A stretch of DNA of 64,000 bases from Biomphalaria glabrata (GCF_947242115.1 NC_074727.1:26688842-26752841); one strand, 5' to 3'; positions 11,020 to 21,842 are shown, counted from the stretch's first letter. A program made the numbers and translations. Notes: a model not told the origin generated them from the sequence alone.

Positions 11020-11555
11020 TAGCGTAGGCTGTTGCGATATAACATCAACAAACCAGCTACTCGTCAAGACGCAGCCTCCCCCCCCCCCCCCAGTTTGTAC
11101 GTAAGTCTTTAGGTGAAGGTGAAGGTGGCCTCACGATTATTTTTATTTCATTCCAAGAGATACAAATTTGAGTCAGTCAAACGAAGGCCCAAAGTGCATA
11201 GAGCTTTGATACTATCAGCGGGGGGGGGGGGGGTATTCGCATAAACGATAAACCCAAAAGAGGCCGTGACTTAACTAAGACCTTACTCCAGTCACTGTGG
11301 TGCACTACACAACGTGTGAAGCAGGACGAATCGATAGCATATCAAAAGTTCTTCAAACATAAATCAATCATCTTTTCAGTTTAGCTCACGACAGTTTTAA
11401 ATCAATCAATAGAGTTTTTAAAATGATTTAACATGCACACAGTGGCGTCACTAGGGTCGGTGTCACTTCCCCATTTTTTTTATATATTTTTAACGTACTC
11501 TCCCCCCCCAAAAAAAAAATTCATTAAAACCTTCGTCAGTTTGTTGAACCATACT
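11020..11555. other. Intergenic DNA with C/G homopolymers
   Basis: C run at about 11078-11091, G run at about 11219-11233, and a GGCGTCACTAGGGTCGGTGT phrase near 11443 followed by T- and C-rich tracts, typical of unclassified mollusc repeats. No gene seen. Confidence 0.4.
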
Positions 11556-11559
11556 AATC

Positions 11560-11865
11560 ATCAACAACATCATCATTATCTGTCCTTAGTGTTCCTCATG
11601 GACCATAGCGCCTCAAAACACGAGTCTCTACAGTCTATTGCTAGTCTTTGAATGGCTTCCCAGCTCTTTCCTCTCGGCTTCATCTACTGACACTCTATCT
11701 GCATCGCCAGGTTCTTTTGGTCTTCCTCTGCGTCTAATACCTAGGGGTACTATTCTAATGCTTTTCTAGCTCACTTGTTGGCATTTTTTCTTAGGGTGTG
11801 ACCATACCATCTCCACTTTCTCCAATATTCTCCTTTGGCTGGCCCTGGTCACTACCTAATGTACT
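11560..11865 (-). pseudogene. LINE 3' fragment
   Basis: Minus-strand translation in broken frames gives the familiar C-terminal block of an EN-RT LINE: WRWYGHTLRKNANK, ALEWNP, RRRGRPKEPG, and an ending GAMVHEEH near the terminus. It is 5'-truncated and carries frameshifts, so it is an old insertion. It belongs to a different LINE family from LINE-N. Confidence 0.65.
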
Positions 11866-11896
11866 GATTCAAGACTGTCCGATAAGCGTTGCAGCA

Positions 11897-12205
11897 GTAG
11901 AGTCCTAAGAAGTAACGGTTAGCTGTGGAGTCCTATGTAGTAACGGTTAGCTGTGGAGTCCTATGTAGTAACGGTTAGCTGTGGAGTCCTATGTAGTAAC
12001 GGTTAGCTGTGGAGTCCTATGTAGTAACGGTTAGCTGTGGAGTCCTATGTAGTAACGGTTAGCTGTGGAGTCCTATGTAGTAAAGGTTAGCAGTAGAGTC
12101 CTATGTAGTAACGGTTAGCAGTAGAGTCCTGTGTAGTAACGGTTAGCAGTAGAGTACTGTGTAGTAACGGTTAGCAGTAGATTCCTATGTAGTAACGGTT
12201 AGTTT
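11897..12205. repeat. 28-bp minisatellite, about 11 copies
   Basis: Unit AGTCCTATGTAGTAACGG + TTAGCTGTGG. The first seven or so copies are almost identical; the last four drift (GCAGTAG in place of GCTGTGG). Each unit contains GGTTAG, but this is not telomeric repeat because it occurs once per 28 bp. Confidence 0.95.
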
Positions 12206-12660
12206 TGCTGTGACGATCATTTTCAGTTTGCTGCTTTTGAAGAGAATGTCCTGCCACATCTCAGTGACTTCTTTTTACACATTTGATATGAACTTGCTCT
12301 GTCTGTCTTTCTGTATGTCTGATATAAACATGTTGTATATGTTATTTATTACACTTCCCATGTTTAGATCAAGATAAAGGTTTGCACAATAATTTATTGA
12401 CACTAGCAAAATATGAATCAACCAATTATTTTAATCAATTAATCGTAATTAATTCATTTTGTTTTTATAAGGAATATAGGGAAAAAAAAATTCACCAGGC
12501 TAATGGGAGATTATCCTTTTGTAGAAATAAGAGTTTTCCTTAGATAAGGGGAAATAAGCAGGCCTTGTGTAGAGAATTAGATCATAAGAATTGAAAGATA
12601 ACTAGAATAAAGGGAGATAATTAAATGGTATTGCAAAGAGCATCTCTAAGAACGTATTTT
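12206..12660. other. No recognisable feature
   Basis: AT-rich intergenic DNA. I see no gene or known repeat. Confidence 0.5.
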
Positions 12661-12663
12661 GAT

Positions 12664-13200
12664 GGAATAATAATAATAATCTTTATTAGCCGTGAGGAAA
12701 TTGATTTAACAATTGTACATTATTCAAAACAACAACACATAATTAGAGCAAACAATTTGTACAATAGCAGACAAGCTAAACCTATATGATACCGCTAGGA
12801 CCGCGCAATGCTACAAAAGTATTTGGCATTTAATATATTACATACATTACTTCCATAATGAGAATAATTATGTCCAATACATCTCATGAATCAATCTAGT
12901 CATGCATATTAATCAATGACTTAAACTCTGCTAAGTCGTTGGTTTTCCTGGCTCATTCAGTACCCATTAAACCCATTCCATTCTCTAAAGGCACCAGGGA
13001 AGAAGGAGCATTTGTAAGAATTTGTTCTAGCGAATGGAAATGTGGCTCTATCCTTGTGTCTTTCTCAGTCATTAGGTTTAGTGTTTGTCTATTTGTAAGT
13101 TCTGGTTCAGTGTTTTATGTATTAGAGCTACTTTACTTTTTTATTCTTCTGTCCTGAAGTGTCTCTAAGTTAAGTGATTCTACTAATGGTGTTATTCCAA
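12664..13200 (-). pseudogene. LINE 3' regions (two families), non-coding remnants
   Basis: 12664-12760 (ATAATAATAATCTTTATT, then GGAAATTGATTTAACAATTG) matches the 3' terminus of the Rex1-like LINE at 60143. 12860-13200 matches the 3' part of the Jockey/CR1-type LINE at 59370-59640 (shared TTGGTTTTCCTG, CCATTC.ATTCTCTA, CTTTTTTATTCTTCTGTCCTGAAG). Both read on the minus strand and are heavily decayed. Confidence 0.6.
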
Positions 13201-13216
13201 TCCTTAGAATATTAGC

Positions 13217-13452
13217 AGCTGGGAAGAGGTGGCTCTGGATAGATCCACACGGAGAGAGAGCATAAAGGAGGAGTCCCGATTGCAGATGTCATACACAACA
13301 GAAGCAGAAAGAAGGGTGAAAATGCAACGGCGCCTGGTGATTACATATGCCCAACCTGCGATCGCAGCTGAGTATCAAGGACTGGTCTCTTTAGTCACAC
13401 AAGAAGTTGCAAAGGGAAAAGATCGTCTCTCGAGATGTAAAATGCCACAGAG
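13217..13452 (+). pseudogene. LINE-N 3' end fragment
   Basis: Near-identical to 21600-21831 of LINE-N: GGGAAGAGGTGGCTCTGG, GATTGCAGATGTCATAC, the finger segment CCCAACCTGCGATCGCAGC, and the same terminus AAAATGCCACAGA. It is severely 5'-truncated, holds at least one stop in the finger segment and lacks the C-terminal frame end. Confidence 0.85.
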
Positions 13453-13455
13453 AGA

Positions 13456-14219
13456 CTGTTGTGTAATTCTTGTAATGTCACTAACATCCTGATGTTGTGT
13501 GGGTCTTACTAGTGTTAAAAAAAAGACAAATAATGGACAACAAATCAATGAATGTTTTGTTCACACACAAAAATGGTTTATTTGATTTAGACTCAGAGTT
13601 AACTCCCACTAAATTTAACAAGGTTACAAAGACAGTCTGTGTGGAAATACAAACTGAAAATCGGCCCCCGAAGTGGTCCACCTAGGCAGATAAAATGGCA
13701 GGTTTCAATATTATCAGAATGAAATTCTATCAAAGACAAATGACAGACAATAATGGAGAAAAAAAGGTTAACGGATCTTGTGTTGTGCCCCAGCTGTCCA
13801 GCTGACCAAAGGATAGGTGAAAGTGAATGTGAAGTTAGATGTGAACCTGGTCTAACTGATGTCTTATAATGAATATCTTATTGCACTAATTGTTTTGTAA
13901 AGGGCAAATTTCTTATTCCTCAAGAATAAAACATTTCCGTAAAAAAAATATAACAGAAATTGCATAACTTAACAATAAAAATATTGTAAAAAATATTTTT
14001 TTGACAAAAAATCTACAACCGTTTGCATAAATGTGTTAAAATTATGGTATATGGTCACCTCCCCTAATAAAGAGCCTCAAGTGTTTCTTACTATTAATAG
14101 TGAATAGTTTTAAAAGTGGTGCATTTTTATGAAAAACCTGCTTACATAAGTGATTTAAAAAATTAGATTTTTCGCTTTCAGAAAAGAAAAAAGTAACCGT
14201 TGCATCAGAACTTTGAATG
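13456..14219. other. No gene; possible diverged SINE tail
   Basis: 13617-13680 (GGTTACAAAGACAGTCTGTG..CAAACTGA..CGGCCCCCG) is like the tail of SINE family 1 but diverged. The rest is AT-rich and featureless. Confidence 0.35.
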
Positions 14220-14227
14220 GTCTAAAA

Positions 14228-15642
14228 CAGGGGTGGGCAAATTACGGCCCGCGGGCCATATGCGGCCCGCTGAAGTGTTTTATGCGGCCCGCGAATAAAT
14301 ACAGAAATCATGTGTACCCACAGTATATACATATAAAAATGCTAATCTACTAAAAATAATTCTAAATTTCCCTACAAATTATCCAAACTCTCTCATTATA
14401 TAAAGTCAAAGACACAATCTCAGGCCAGTATTTCTTCAATGCTTTGAAGAACTGTGTTGAATGTTGGGTATGATTGGAACAAGATGGCAAGTGTAACAAC
14501 TGATGTAGCTCAATCTTTGACTGAGAAAAACTTTTTTTTTAAAGAATATCCCAACCATAAACTCTAAACAGAAAAGTTTGCACAAAGCTGCATGAATTCT
14601 CATCATATTATGCGAAAGAAAATACGTTAATAAAAACATCAGACTTACGGTCATAACCACAGGCAGTATAGAAAAGTACTTGTAGATATATAAACTAAAT
14701 ATTCTGATGCATCCGCTGGCTTAGCATGGGCAAGGTAATGAGAAGAATATAAATTCTCAAAGTAGAAATGTCCATATTCTTAGAAGGATATTGATTGTGA
14801 CTTTGAAACTAATATTTCTAATGAAGAGTGGAAGATATTTTATGTTTTTCATGGTAGCTATTGCAATGGGCTGCTTGCTTATGTAATGCATGTTAAATTT
14901 TTCAAACAAGGCTTTCCAATTTCTCCAGGCCAGCAGGGGAAAATTGGTTTTGTCATTTTCCTTTGTTGAAAGGTGAAAATATTTCTAGTGAAATGGTTAA
15001 TATTACCTGACTTATTTGGATTCCTTAATTATGAAATTTATGAAGGCAAATTTTAAGACGTCAAGAACCAGTTTTCAATACCATCAGCTCACCATTTAGT
15101 GCAGAAGCTGATTCAGCTCCAGAGAACATAATGCCATGCAAATTATAACCTGTAAGAGAAGTTCAAGTCAGTACTTCCACGGTAGCTTAATGGGTGCCAG
15201 AAGCTGTATTTCCACACTTTAAAAAAACTTTGCAGCTAAGTTTTAACATTATTTTGGTACACATACATATGTGAACAAGTATTTTTCTTGTGGAAAATAA
15301 AAAAGTGTAATCACAGGTCGATGGTGAATGACTATAATTTGACAGCAGTCACAAGTATAACAACTAGAAAGCTAGCTCCACAATTCAGGAACATTACGCA
15401 CGAGTGTAAATAGTTAAATTCCTCACATTAAGTACAACTGTACATTTGTGGTGAAATGTAATATGAAAAGACAATAGCAAATTTAAAAAAAAAATGGTTA
15501 AATTGGTTTCAGAAATTGCTAACTCTAGTAATTCCTCAATTTGGAATGTGAAAAAAAGGAAAAGTGAATGTATGATACAGTATAAATATAAATTAAAAGA
15601 CATTATACAGTTAACTAGCGTATTTTTCTAAGTTGTAAGTAT

Positions 15643-15697
<55 letters not shown>

Positions 15698-15788
15698 CAT
15701 ACATACATACATACATATATGCGGCCCCCCCCCCATTCCCAAAATTTTGTTAATACGGCCCTCGATACAAAAAGGTTGCCCACCCCTG
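14228..15788 (+). mobile_element. hAT DNA transposon 1, decayed
   Basis: Ends are CAGGGGTGGGCAAATTACGG and its inverse (..GGTTGCCCACCCCTG), a Charlie-like hAT terminus, flanked by the exact 8-bp duplication GTCTAAAA at 14220-14227 and 15789-15796. Inside, plus-strand frames near 15030-15240 give NTISSPFSAEADSAPENI and STSTVA.WVPEAVFPHFKKT, recognisable as the C-terminal part of a hAT transposase related to those behind GTF2IRD2/ZBED-like genes. There are many stops and frameshifts. A CA/TA microsatellite sits at 15644-15718. Confidence 0.85.
15644..15718. repeat. Microsatellite (AC)n(AT)n(ACAT)n
   Basis: Three adjoining simple repeats inside the 3' part of hAT 1. Confidence 0.95.
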
Positions 15789-15796
15789 GTCTAAAA

Positions 15797-16077
15797 TGTT
15801 GTAATGTCGGATTTTCAGACAGGCCACACAAAACTAATAGCGTCGTTTCCCCTTTCGGGGGCCGCTAAAAAAGTTACAGCTTTTGATGTTGTATCGGGTG
15901 GGGGGGACACTGTAAGCTATATGTACTTAGTAGAGTAAAAAAAATTTTTTTTTTAAGTTATCATCAGAACTTCTAGCGCCTTAATGTCCGCGCAAAAGCG
16001 GCTGCGCCCAATGTCCGCGTACCTTCACTAGTATAATTCTAGTTTTCTTGTGCTCTATTGGGATGCTTACAATCCAA
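15797..16077. other. Unclassified repeat-like DNA
   Basis: Contains CCCTTTCGGGGGCCGCT at about 15850-15867, a G run, a T run and the word AATGTCCGCG twice (15983, 16010) around a small CCGC..GCGG hairpin. I could not assign it to a family. Confidence 0.35.
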
Positions 16078-16255
16078 TGAACGATTTGTCGGTGAACGAA
16101 TTGTCGTGAACCAGCTGTCAGTGAACAAGTTGTCGTGGACAAGTTATCTGCGAACCAGTTGTCGGTAAGCCATATGTCATGTAAACGAATTGTCAGTGAA
16201 CGAATTGTGGGTAAACAAAATGCAAGTGGGCAATTTGTCGTGGAACCGTTGCAGG
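16078..16255. repeat. Degenerate 15-bp minisatellite (GTGAACGAATTGTCG type)
   Basis: About a dozen diverged units with core GTGAAC.A.TTGTC. The same motif forms the array at 48425-48700 next to MULE transposase remnants, so this is probably a terminal piece of a related transposon. Confidence 0.75.
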
Positions 16256-16284
16256 TGTCGCTACACTGGCAGCCATAGCTACAA

Positions 16285-16655
16285 ACCTACACACGTAACA
16301 AGCCCAGACCATGTGGTTGCTTGCCTACACGTAACAAGCCCAGACCATGTGGTTGCTTGCCTACACGTAACAAGCCCAGACCATGTGGTTGCTTGCCTAC
16401 ACGTAACAAGCCCAGACCATGTGGTTGCTTGCCTACACGTAACAGGCCCAGACCACGTGGTTGCTTGCCTACACGTAACAAGCCCAGACCATGTGGTTGC
16501 TTGCCTACACGTAACAAGCCCAGACCATGTGGTTGCTTGCCTACACGTAACAAGCCCAGACCATGTGGTTGCTTGCCTACACGTAACAGGCCCAGACCAC
16601 GTGGTTGCTTGCCTACACGTAACAGGCCCAGACCATGTGGTTGCTTGCCAGTGAT
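16285..16655. repeat. 36-bp minisatellite, 10 copies, with higher-order pattern
   Basis: Unit ACACGTAACAAGCCCAGACC + ATGTGGTTGCTTGCCT. Two diagnostic sites (AAG/AGG and ATG/ACG) vary together: units read a,a,a,a,b,a,a,a,b,c, so a four-unit block of 144 bp seems to have been duplicated. The length is divisible by three, which keeps several frames open on both strands; none is credible as a gene. Confidence 0.95.
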
Positions 16656-16679
16656 CGTGACAGCACTGGAAGTCTCGTG

Positions 16680-17404
16680 AGATTGTCGGAGCCTCAAGAT
16701 ACGAGGCAAGGAAAGTGGCAAGCATGAAGGAACGCAGAGGCAACAAAAAGCTGAGAGACGTTCTTGTGATGGAGCTCTCTGTTGTTGCTTCCTTCCCCAG
16801 CTTTGGCGAAGTAAGTTTATTTTACTTAAGTTAGTTTATTTTACTTTCTTCTTCATGGTGTAGCTCTAAAATCGTTGGCATTATAATATCGTGAATGGCG
16901 GTCACAAGAAAGGCATATTTTTTCTTGTTTAGGGACGCAGGCTTGGGACTCTGCTGGAGTAAGGCTGATCTGTAGGCTATTGTATGGACCCTGCTGGTCC
17001 ATTATGTATGGCAATGGGTCGTGGGCGTCGCAAGCCCGAAGTGGACTGTTCGATCTGTGATCAACGTGTGACCAAGGTGTGATTACCTGTTCTCGATGTT
17101 GTATATATATATACACTCATATCTTAAGCACACTGATTAAACATTGATCACGATGTATAACCATCATTCATTATGTCATATATCATTGCTTCATTAAACC
17201 TGCGCATTCTCGTTATTGACCTGTATACGTTACAATTTGTTATTATTCGTTCTCTTGGTAATTATTTCATAAATTAATTGCTAGACTGTCAGGGGTGTCC
17301 GGGCAGACGAGTCACGGTCTAACTCATAGCCCCGACAGAATTGTAATAACGAACTGTGAGGTGGGGAAATATGTCAACCCCTAGATAAACCTGTAAACCC
17401 ACCT
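16680..17404. other. Unclassified, possibly LTR-like DNA
   Basis: Has CATTAAACC, a TATATATATATA tract at about 17103-17113, and near 17287-17340 an imperfect inverted pair (CTGTCAGGGG / CCCCGACAG). It may be an LTR relic but I see no duplicated ends. No gene. Confidence 0.3.
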
Positions 17405-17520
17405 TTACAGAAGATGTGGCAAAATATGTAGGTCACAGCTGGGGCTACGTAGCCACTGGAAATATTGCATTCCGCATTAATCTATGGACTAGAAGAAAAG
17501 CCTTATTATTATTATTATTA
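17405..17520 (+). pseudogene. LINE 3' terminus (same family as 7885-8150)
   Basis: Plus frame CGKICRSQLGLRSHWKYCIPH then a stop, followed by a short 3' UTR and a (TTA)n tail at about 17503-17521. It is severely 5'-truncated. Its tail abuts the 3' tail of the opposite-strand R2-type LINE. Confidence 0.75.
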
Positions 17521-17524
17521 TGTT

Positions 17525-17762
17525 AGAAAAGAACGAGTAGTCATTCTCTGGCGAAGCCAGGGTAAGTTTCGTTAAAGGGAAACAACATTCATCGTAGTCC
17601 CTTGATCAGTTTCCACCGATGAATTTTCTGGTGATGTGGCAGGTCTGCAAAAGTACCGCCCTCTGACAGGCAACGTGAATGTTCCTCGGAATGCGATGGG
17701 CCTTGAAGGTATCTGTGAGATCAGTTGTTATTATCCCCTCGGTTGATATAGCAATGGGGTAT
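17525..17762 (-). pseudogene. R2-type LINE, 3' segment (split by Ty3 element B)
   Basis: Minus-strand translation gives IPIAISTEGIITTDL, then RNIHVACQRAVLLQTCHITRKF and a stop, the extreme C-terminus seen in LINEs usually labelled R2-like in molluscs. The upstream part of the same protein continues at 24931-25265, on the far side of the Ty3 insertion; the 5-bp duplication ATTGT marks the break. The clade assignment is from memory of the motif and is uncertain. Confidence 0.65.
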
Positions 17763-17767
17763 ATTGT

Positions 17768-17937
17768 TGTTGTTATGAAAATCATATGCTGTATCGGTTG
17801 TCGTTCTTATGTTTACATACGCTTGTAACTCGTCCGTAAGAATGTGTTCATGAAATGTGTGTTGTGTAGTCATTCAGTGTATTAAAGCCAGACTAAGCGG
17901 GCATGGTTTTCGACTCTTTATCATTATGTTCTTAACA
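17768..17937 (+). repeat. Ty3-B 5' LTR
   Basis: Matches 24758-24925. Starts with an extra TGT relative to the 3' copy, which fits expansion of a TGT repeat. Contains GTCATTCAGTGTATTAAAG at 17869-17887, an initiator-like TCAGTG that also pairs with the primer region just downstream. Confidence 0.9.
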
Positions 17938-17941
17938 ATTG

Positions 17942-17953
17942 AATACACTGAAT
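17942..17953 (+). other. Candidate primer-binding site complementary to the LTR
   Basis: AATACACTGAAT, four bases after the LTR, is the exact reverse complement of ATTCAGTGTATT inside the LTR (17872-17883; also kept in the 3' LTR). No common tRNA 3' end fits here. In Tf1/sushi-type elements such pairing lets the mRNA 5' end prime its own reverse transcription; the function here is inferred. Confidence 0.5.
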
Positions 17954-17969
17954 CAAAAGTGTGAGGAAT

Positions 17970-18833
17970 TTCTAAATGGATAGGATATTTCGAGCCCACA
18001 GCACCTCAAGCAGCAGAGCATTGGCAGCACTGGTATTAAACTTTTAAACATCTTGTATCAATAGTATCAGTAGATAATCTTGATACTAAGAAACTAATGA
18101 TAAACTATATCTCTCCTGCTGTATACCAAATGATACTTGATAAAGAGACATTTGATGGAGCAATCCAGACTCTAAACAGCATCTACATTCAACCAAAGAA
18201 TGAGGTGTTTGTTAGGCACAGGTTAGCTACTTGCAAACAAGAGCAAGTCAAACGATAGACGCCTACATGCAGAAATTAAGAATTCTATCCAAAGATTGCA
18301 ACTTCAGAGCGGTGACTGCTGAACAACACCGAGAAGAGGCTATTAGAGATTCGTTTATCAATGGACTAGTGTCCAACAGCATTCGAAAACGTCTTCTTGA
18401 AAAAACTGTTTTGAGTTTAAAGGACGCCTTCGAGGAGACTCGCTTACTAGAACATGCTTATCAGCACTCATTACAATATGAATCATCACAGCCGGAAACT
18501 AATTGCGCGGCAACTACTCTCACCAATTCTTTGGGAGCGGGCAGGGTTTGAACCCGGGATCATCGATAAATCCGAACGACAGTCCAGCGCGCAAACCGCA
18601 CGACCAGGCAGCCATCCTGCAAGGGAAGCGACATGCAATCAGTGCTTCAAAAAGGGTCATTTTCAAAGAGTATGCAAATCTAAATCTTCAACAGTGTCGG
18701 CTATCTCTACTGTACAGCCTTTGAGTTTTAACAAATCTACGATACCCATTTTCATCAACAACGTGCAATTGAAAGCCCTAGTAGACACTGGGAGCTGTGA
18801 AAGCTATATTTCGACGCACATTGCTAAGAAGCA
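17970..18833 (+). pseudogene. Ty3-B gag and protease region
   Basis: Gag-type capsid sequence (IDAYMQKLRILSKDCNF, RDSFINGLVSNSIRKRLLE at about 18250-18400), then a CCHC knuckle CNQCFKKGHFQRVC (about 18634-18675), then an aspartic protease core ALVDTGSCESYIS (about 18775-18815). A SINE fragment lies between capsid and knuckle. The region is interrupted and ends where LINE-N is inserted. Confidence 0.8.
18537..18617 (-). mobile_element. SINE family 1 head, inside Ty3-B gag
   Basis: Minus-strand head with TGGTCGTGCGGTTTGCGCG (A box) and CGGGTTCAAACCCTGC (B box), ending at GCTCCC. Body and tail are missing. Confidence 0.75.
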
Positions 18834-21820
18834 ATGAAAGCAACTATACTTTCTACTGGCAAGGAAAACCAGAACAAAGCCCTAGAATACATGGCGTCGG
18901 CTTTGCAATAAGAAACAGTCTCGTCCCCTGCATTGCAATGTTTCCCATTGGCAATGAAAGAGTAGCACACATGAAATTTGCATCACCGCAAGGCAAAGTT
19001 AATATAATCTGTGCTTACTCACCAACCCTTGCTGCACCAGAAGAGGACAAAGACAGATTCTTTCAAGCTCTAGAGGACGTAATTAAAAGTATTCCAAAGT
19101 CCGAGCACCTCTATATAAATGGAGACTTTAATGCCCGTGTTGGTGATGGAAATGATGCATGGCCAAAATGCTTGGGACCTCATGGTGTTGGCAAAATAAA
19201 TGACAATGGCCAAAGGCTACTTGAGTTCTGTAGCTCTCATGAACTGTGTGTAACAAATACATTCTTCTCTGGCAAGGAACGCCATAAAGTCTCTTGGCAG
19301 CACCCACGCTCAAAAAGGTGGCACCAGCTTGACCTCTGCATCACCCGAAGGATGGATCTGAAAAGTGTCATCCACACCCGTTCATACCATAGTGCGGACT
19401 GCAACTCAGACCATTCACTAGTGCTAAGCAAAATCAAACTACTTCTCAAGAGGGCTTACACTTCCACTCAACCCAGAACTAGGCGAATTAACGTCAACCA
19501 TGTAGGTGACCCAGAGAAGTGTGCACTCTTTGGCGAGCTCCTGAACAGTTCAATCCCCTCGTTAAGTGATGAAGAAGACATCTCGATCAGATGGGAGAAA
19601 TTAAGAGACGTAATCTACAGTTCGGCAATCACCGCCTTTGGGCCTCATAAACACAAAAATGTAGACTGGTTTGAGGCGAATCTAGCACATATGGAACCTT
19701 GCATCGAGAAAAAACGATCTGCACACCTCGCTCACAAGACAAAGCCTAATCCAAAATCTCTGGAGGCCTTCAAAAGTGCTAATAAAGAGGCAAAACAAAT
19801 GGCTAGAAAATGTGCTAACAACTTCTGGAGGGATACCTGCAACAGAATCCAAGACAGTCTCCACTCAGGAAATAGCAAAGCTCTATTTGATATCATTAAA
19901 GCGGCCCTGGGTCCAGCAGTGTCTAAGCCTGCCCCCCTTCTATCCAAATCAGGAGAAAAAATTACAGATCAAACCAAGCAGCTAGAACGATGGACAGAAC
20001 ACTACCTCGAAGTCTATGCCACACAGAATACAGTAGACGATGTCGCCCTGGCTTCTCTACCAGATCTTCCAGTACTGGAATGCCTAGATGAGCTTCCGAG
20101 CCTTAGTGACCTCAAATAAGCCATTAACTGCTTAAAAAATAGAAAATCTCCTGGGAGTGATGGTATCCCAGTGGAAGTAGTGAAAGTCAACGAATCACTC
20201 CTGCTCCCTGAACTCTATATTCTCCTCTGCCGCTGTTGGGAAACAGGTCATGTCCCACAGGACATGCGTGACGCAACTATAGTCACAATATACAAGAACA
20301 AAGGGGATCGGAGTGATTGCAACAACTATAGGGGTATCTCTCTCCTCAGTATAGTGGGCAAGATCTTTGCTAGAGTGGCACTATCCAGGCTGCAAGTGAT
20401 AGCTTCTAGAGTCTACCCAGAGTCTCAGTGTGGATTCAGGAGTGGTAGGTCCACTATAGACATGATATCTTCTCTACGACTACTGCAGGAGAAATTCAGA
20501 GAGAGAGACAGACCCCTTTACATTGTTTTTGTCGATCTGACTAAAGCTTTTGACATGGTCAGCAGAAGTGGCCTTTTCAAACTCCTGAGGAAAATAGGTT
20601 GCCCTCCCAAACTACTGAAGTTAATTGAATGTTTTCACGAGGAAACTAAATGTACTGTCAAATTCAATGGAGCCCAATCAGCACCTTTTGAGGTTTGCAG
20701 TGGTGTCAAGCAGGGATGTGTGCTCGCACCTACTCTGTTTGGCATATTCTTCTCCTGTCTACTGCATTATGCGTACAGCGACATAAACGAAGGTGTGTTT
20801 CTCCATACAAGATCCTCTGGAAAACTATTTAATGTATCAAGGCTGCGGGCAAAAACCAAGGTTAGGAAGCTACTCGTCAGGGAACTCCTGTATGCTGATG
20901 ATGCAGCTATTGTGGCTGATTCTGATATTCAGCTACAGTCCATGGTTGACAAACTATCTGCTGCTTGCCAGAAGTTCGGCTTAAACATCAGTCAAAGCAA
21001 GACTAAGATACTTGTCCAAAACACAAACACTGCACCTCAAGTAAGCATTAATGGCCAACCACTAGAAATTGTTGATCACTTTTGTTACCTTGGCTCCATC
21101 ATATCCAACAACACTCTACTGGATAAAGACATAAACAACAGGATAGCCAAGGCAATGGCCACCATGTCACGGTTGCAGAAAAGAGTCTGGGACAACATAT
21201 TGCTGACTAGCAGTACTAAAGCCCTAGTCTACCGGACCTGTGTGTTGAGCACCTTGCTGTACGGAAGTGAAACATGGTCAACCTACTCATGGCAGGAAAA
21301 AAAGCTGAATGTCTTCCACCTCCGATGCCTAAGGCGGATCTTTAAAATAAGGTGGCAAGATAAGATAACAAATGAGGAAGTGCTACATAGAGCAGGATGC
21401 CAGGACATCCGCTCTGTTATCAGCAGCAGACGCCTTGGCTGGCTTGGCCACGTTCGTAGAATGCCAGTAGGTCGACTTCCACAGGACATCCTGTATGGCG
21501 ATCTAATTGAAGGCAGGAGAGCCGCTGGTCGCCCACTTTTACGTTATACGGATGTATGCAAACGCGACATGAAGCTCTTCAAAATCGACACTGGCAACTG
21601 GGAAGAGGTGGCACTGGACAGATCCACATGGAGAGAGAGCATAAAGGAAGGGTCACAGATTGCAGATGTCATACACAACAGAAGCAGAAAGAAGGGTGAA
21701 AATGCAATGGCGCCTGGTGATTTTATATGCCCAACCTGTGATCGCAGCTGTGTATCAAGGATTGGCCTCTTTAGTCACACAAGAAGTTGCAAAGGGAAAA
21801 GATCGTCTCACGAGACGTAA
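18834..21820 (+). CDS. LINE-N endonuclease-reverse transcriptase (one premature stop)
   Basis: The enzyme nicks target DNA and copies its own RNA from the nick. Endonuclease residues: GDFNARVG (about 19121), then the C-terminal SDHS motif (about 19411). RT catalytic YADD is at about 20890, with the DLTKAFD motif at about 20536. The frame is closed by one stop at 20117; the downstream 20171-21820 part stays open and includes the whole RT and C-terminal finger. Loss of the N-terminus makes this copy inactive for target cleavage. Low decay indicates a recent insertion, and fragments of the same family lie at 13217 and 52916. Confidence 0.85.
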
Positions 21821-21831
21821 AATGCCACAGA
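18834..21831 (+). mobile_element. LINE-N, 5'-truncated non-LTR retrotransposon with 11-bp TSD
   Basis: An exact 11-bp duplication GCTAAGAAGCA (18823-18833; 21832-21842) bounds a 2998-bp insertion. The frame runs to 21820: APE endonuclease lacking about its first 60 residues (YTFYWQGKPE, VNIICAYSPT, YINGDFNARVG, SDHSLVLSK), linker, then RT (RGISLLSIVGKIFARV, FVDLTKAFDMV, GVKQGCVLAPTLF, LLYADDAAIVAD, YLGSIIS), LGWLGHVRRMP, and a C-terminal finger CPTCDRSCVSRIGLFSHTRSC. One in-frame TAA at 20117-20119, between SLSDLK and AINCLKNRKSPG, is the only break I see in about 995 codons. 3' terminus AAAATGCCACAGA. The clade is unassigned; it resembles the craniofacial-development-protein-2-like LINE proteins of molluscs. 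Confidence 0.93.
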
Positions 21832-21842
21832 GCTAAGAAGCA

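Noticed and set aside
11897-12205. Interstitial telomeric repeat (GGTTAG words)
   Set aside because: GGTTAG occurs only once per 28-bp unit; there is no TTAGGG run.
14436-14660. Short open frames with hydrophobic stretches on the minus strand
   Set aside because: They run antisense through a decayed hAT element whose transposase remnants are on the plus strand.
15975-16031. Second type of Helitron 3' end (hairpin plus CTAGT)
   Set aside because: The hairpin is weak and too far from CTAG compared with the clear Helitron ends at 613 and 2476.
9035-16655. CRISPR-like arrays
   Set aside because: The repeats are contiguous without unique spacers, and the surroundings are eukaryotic transposon DNA.
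16190-16746. Four overlapping long open frames on both strands
   Set aside because: All come from the 36-bp tandem repeat, which lacks stops in several frames.
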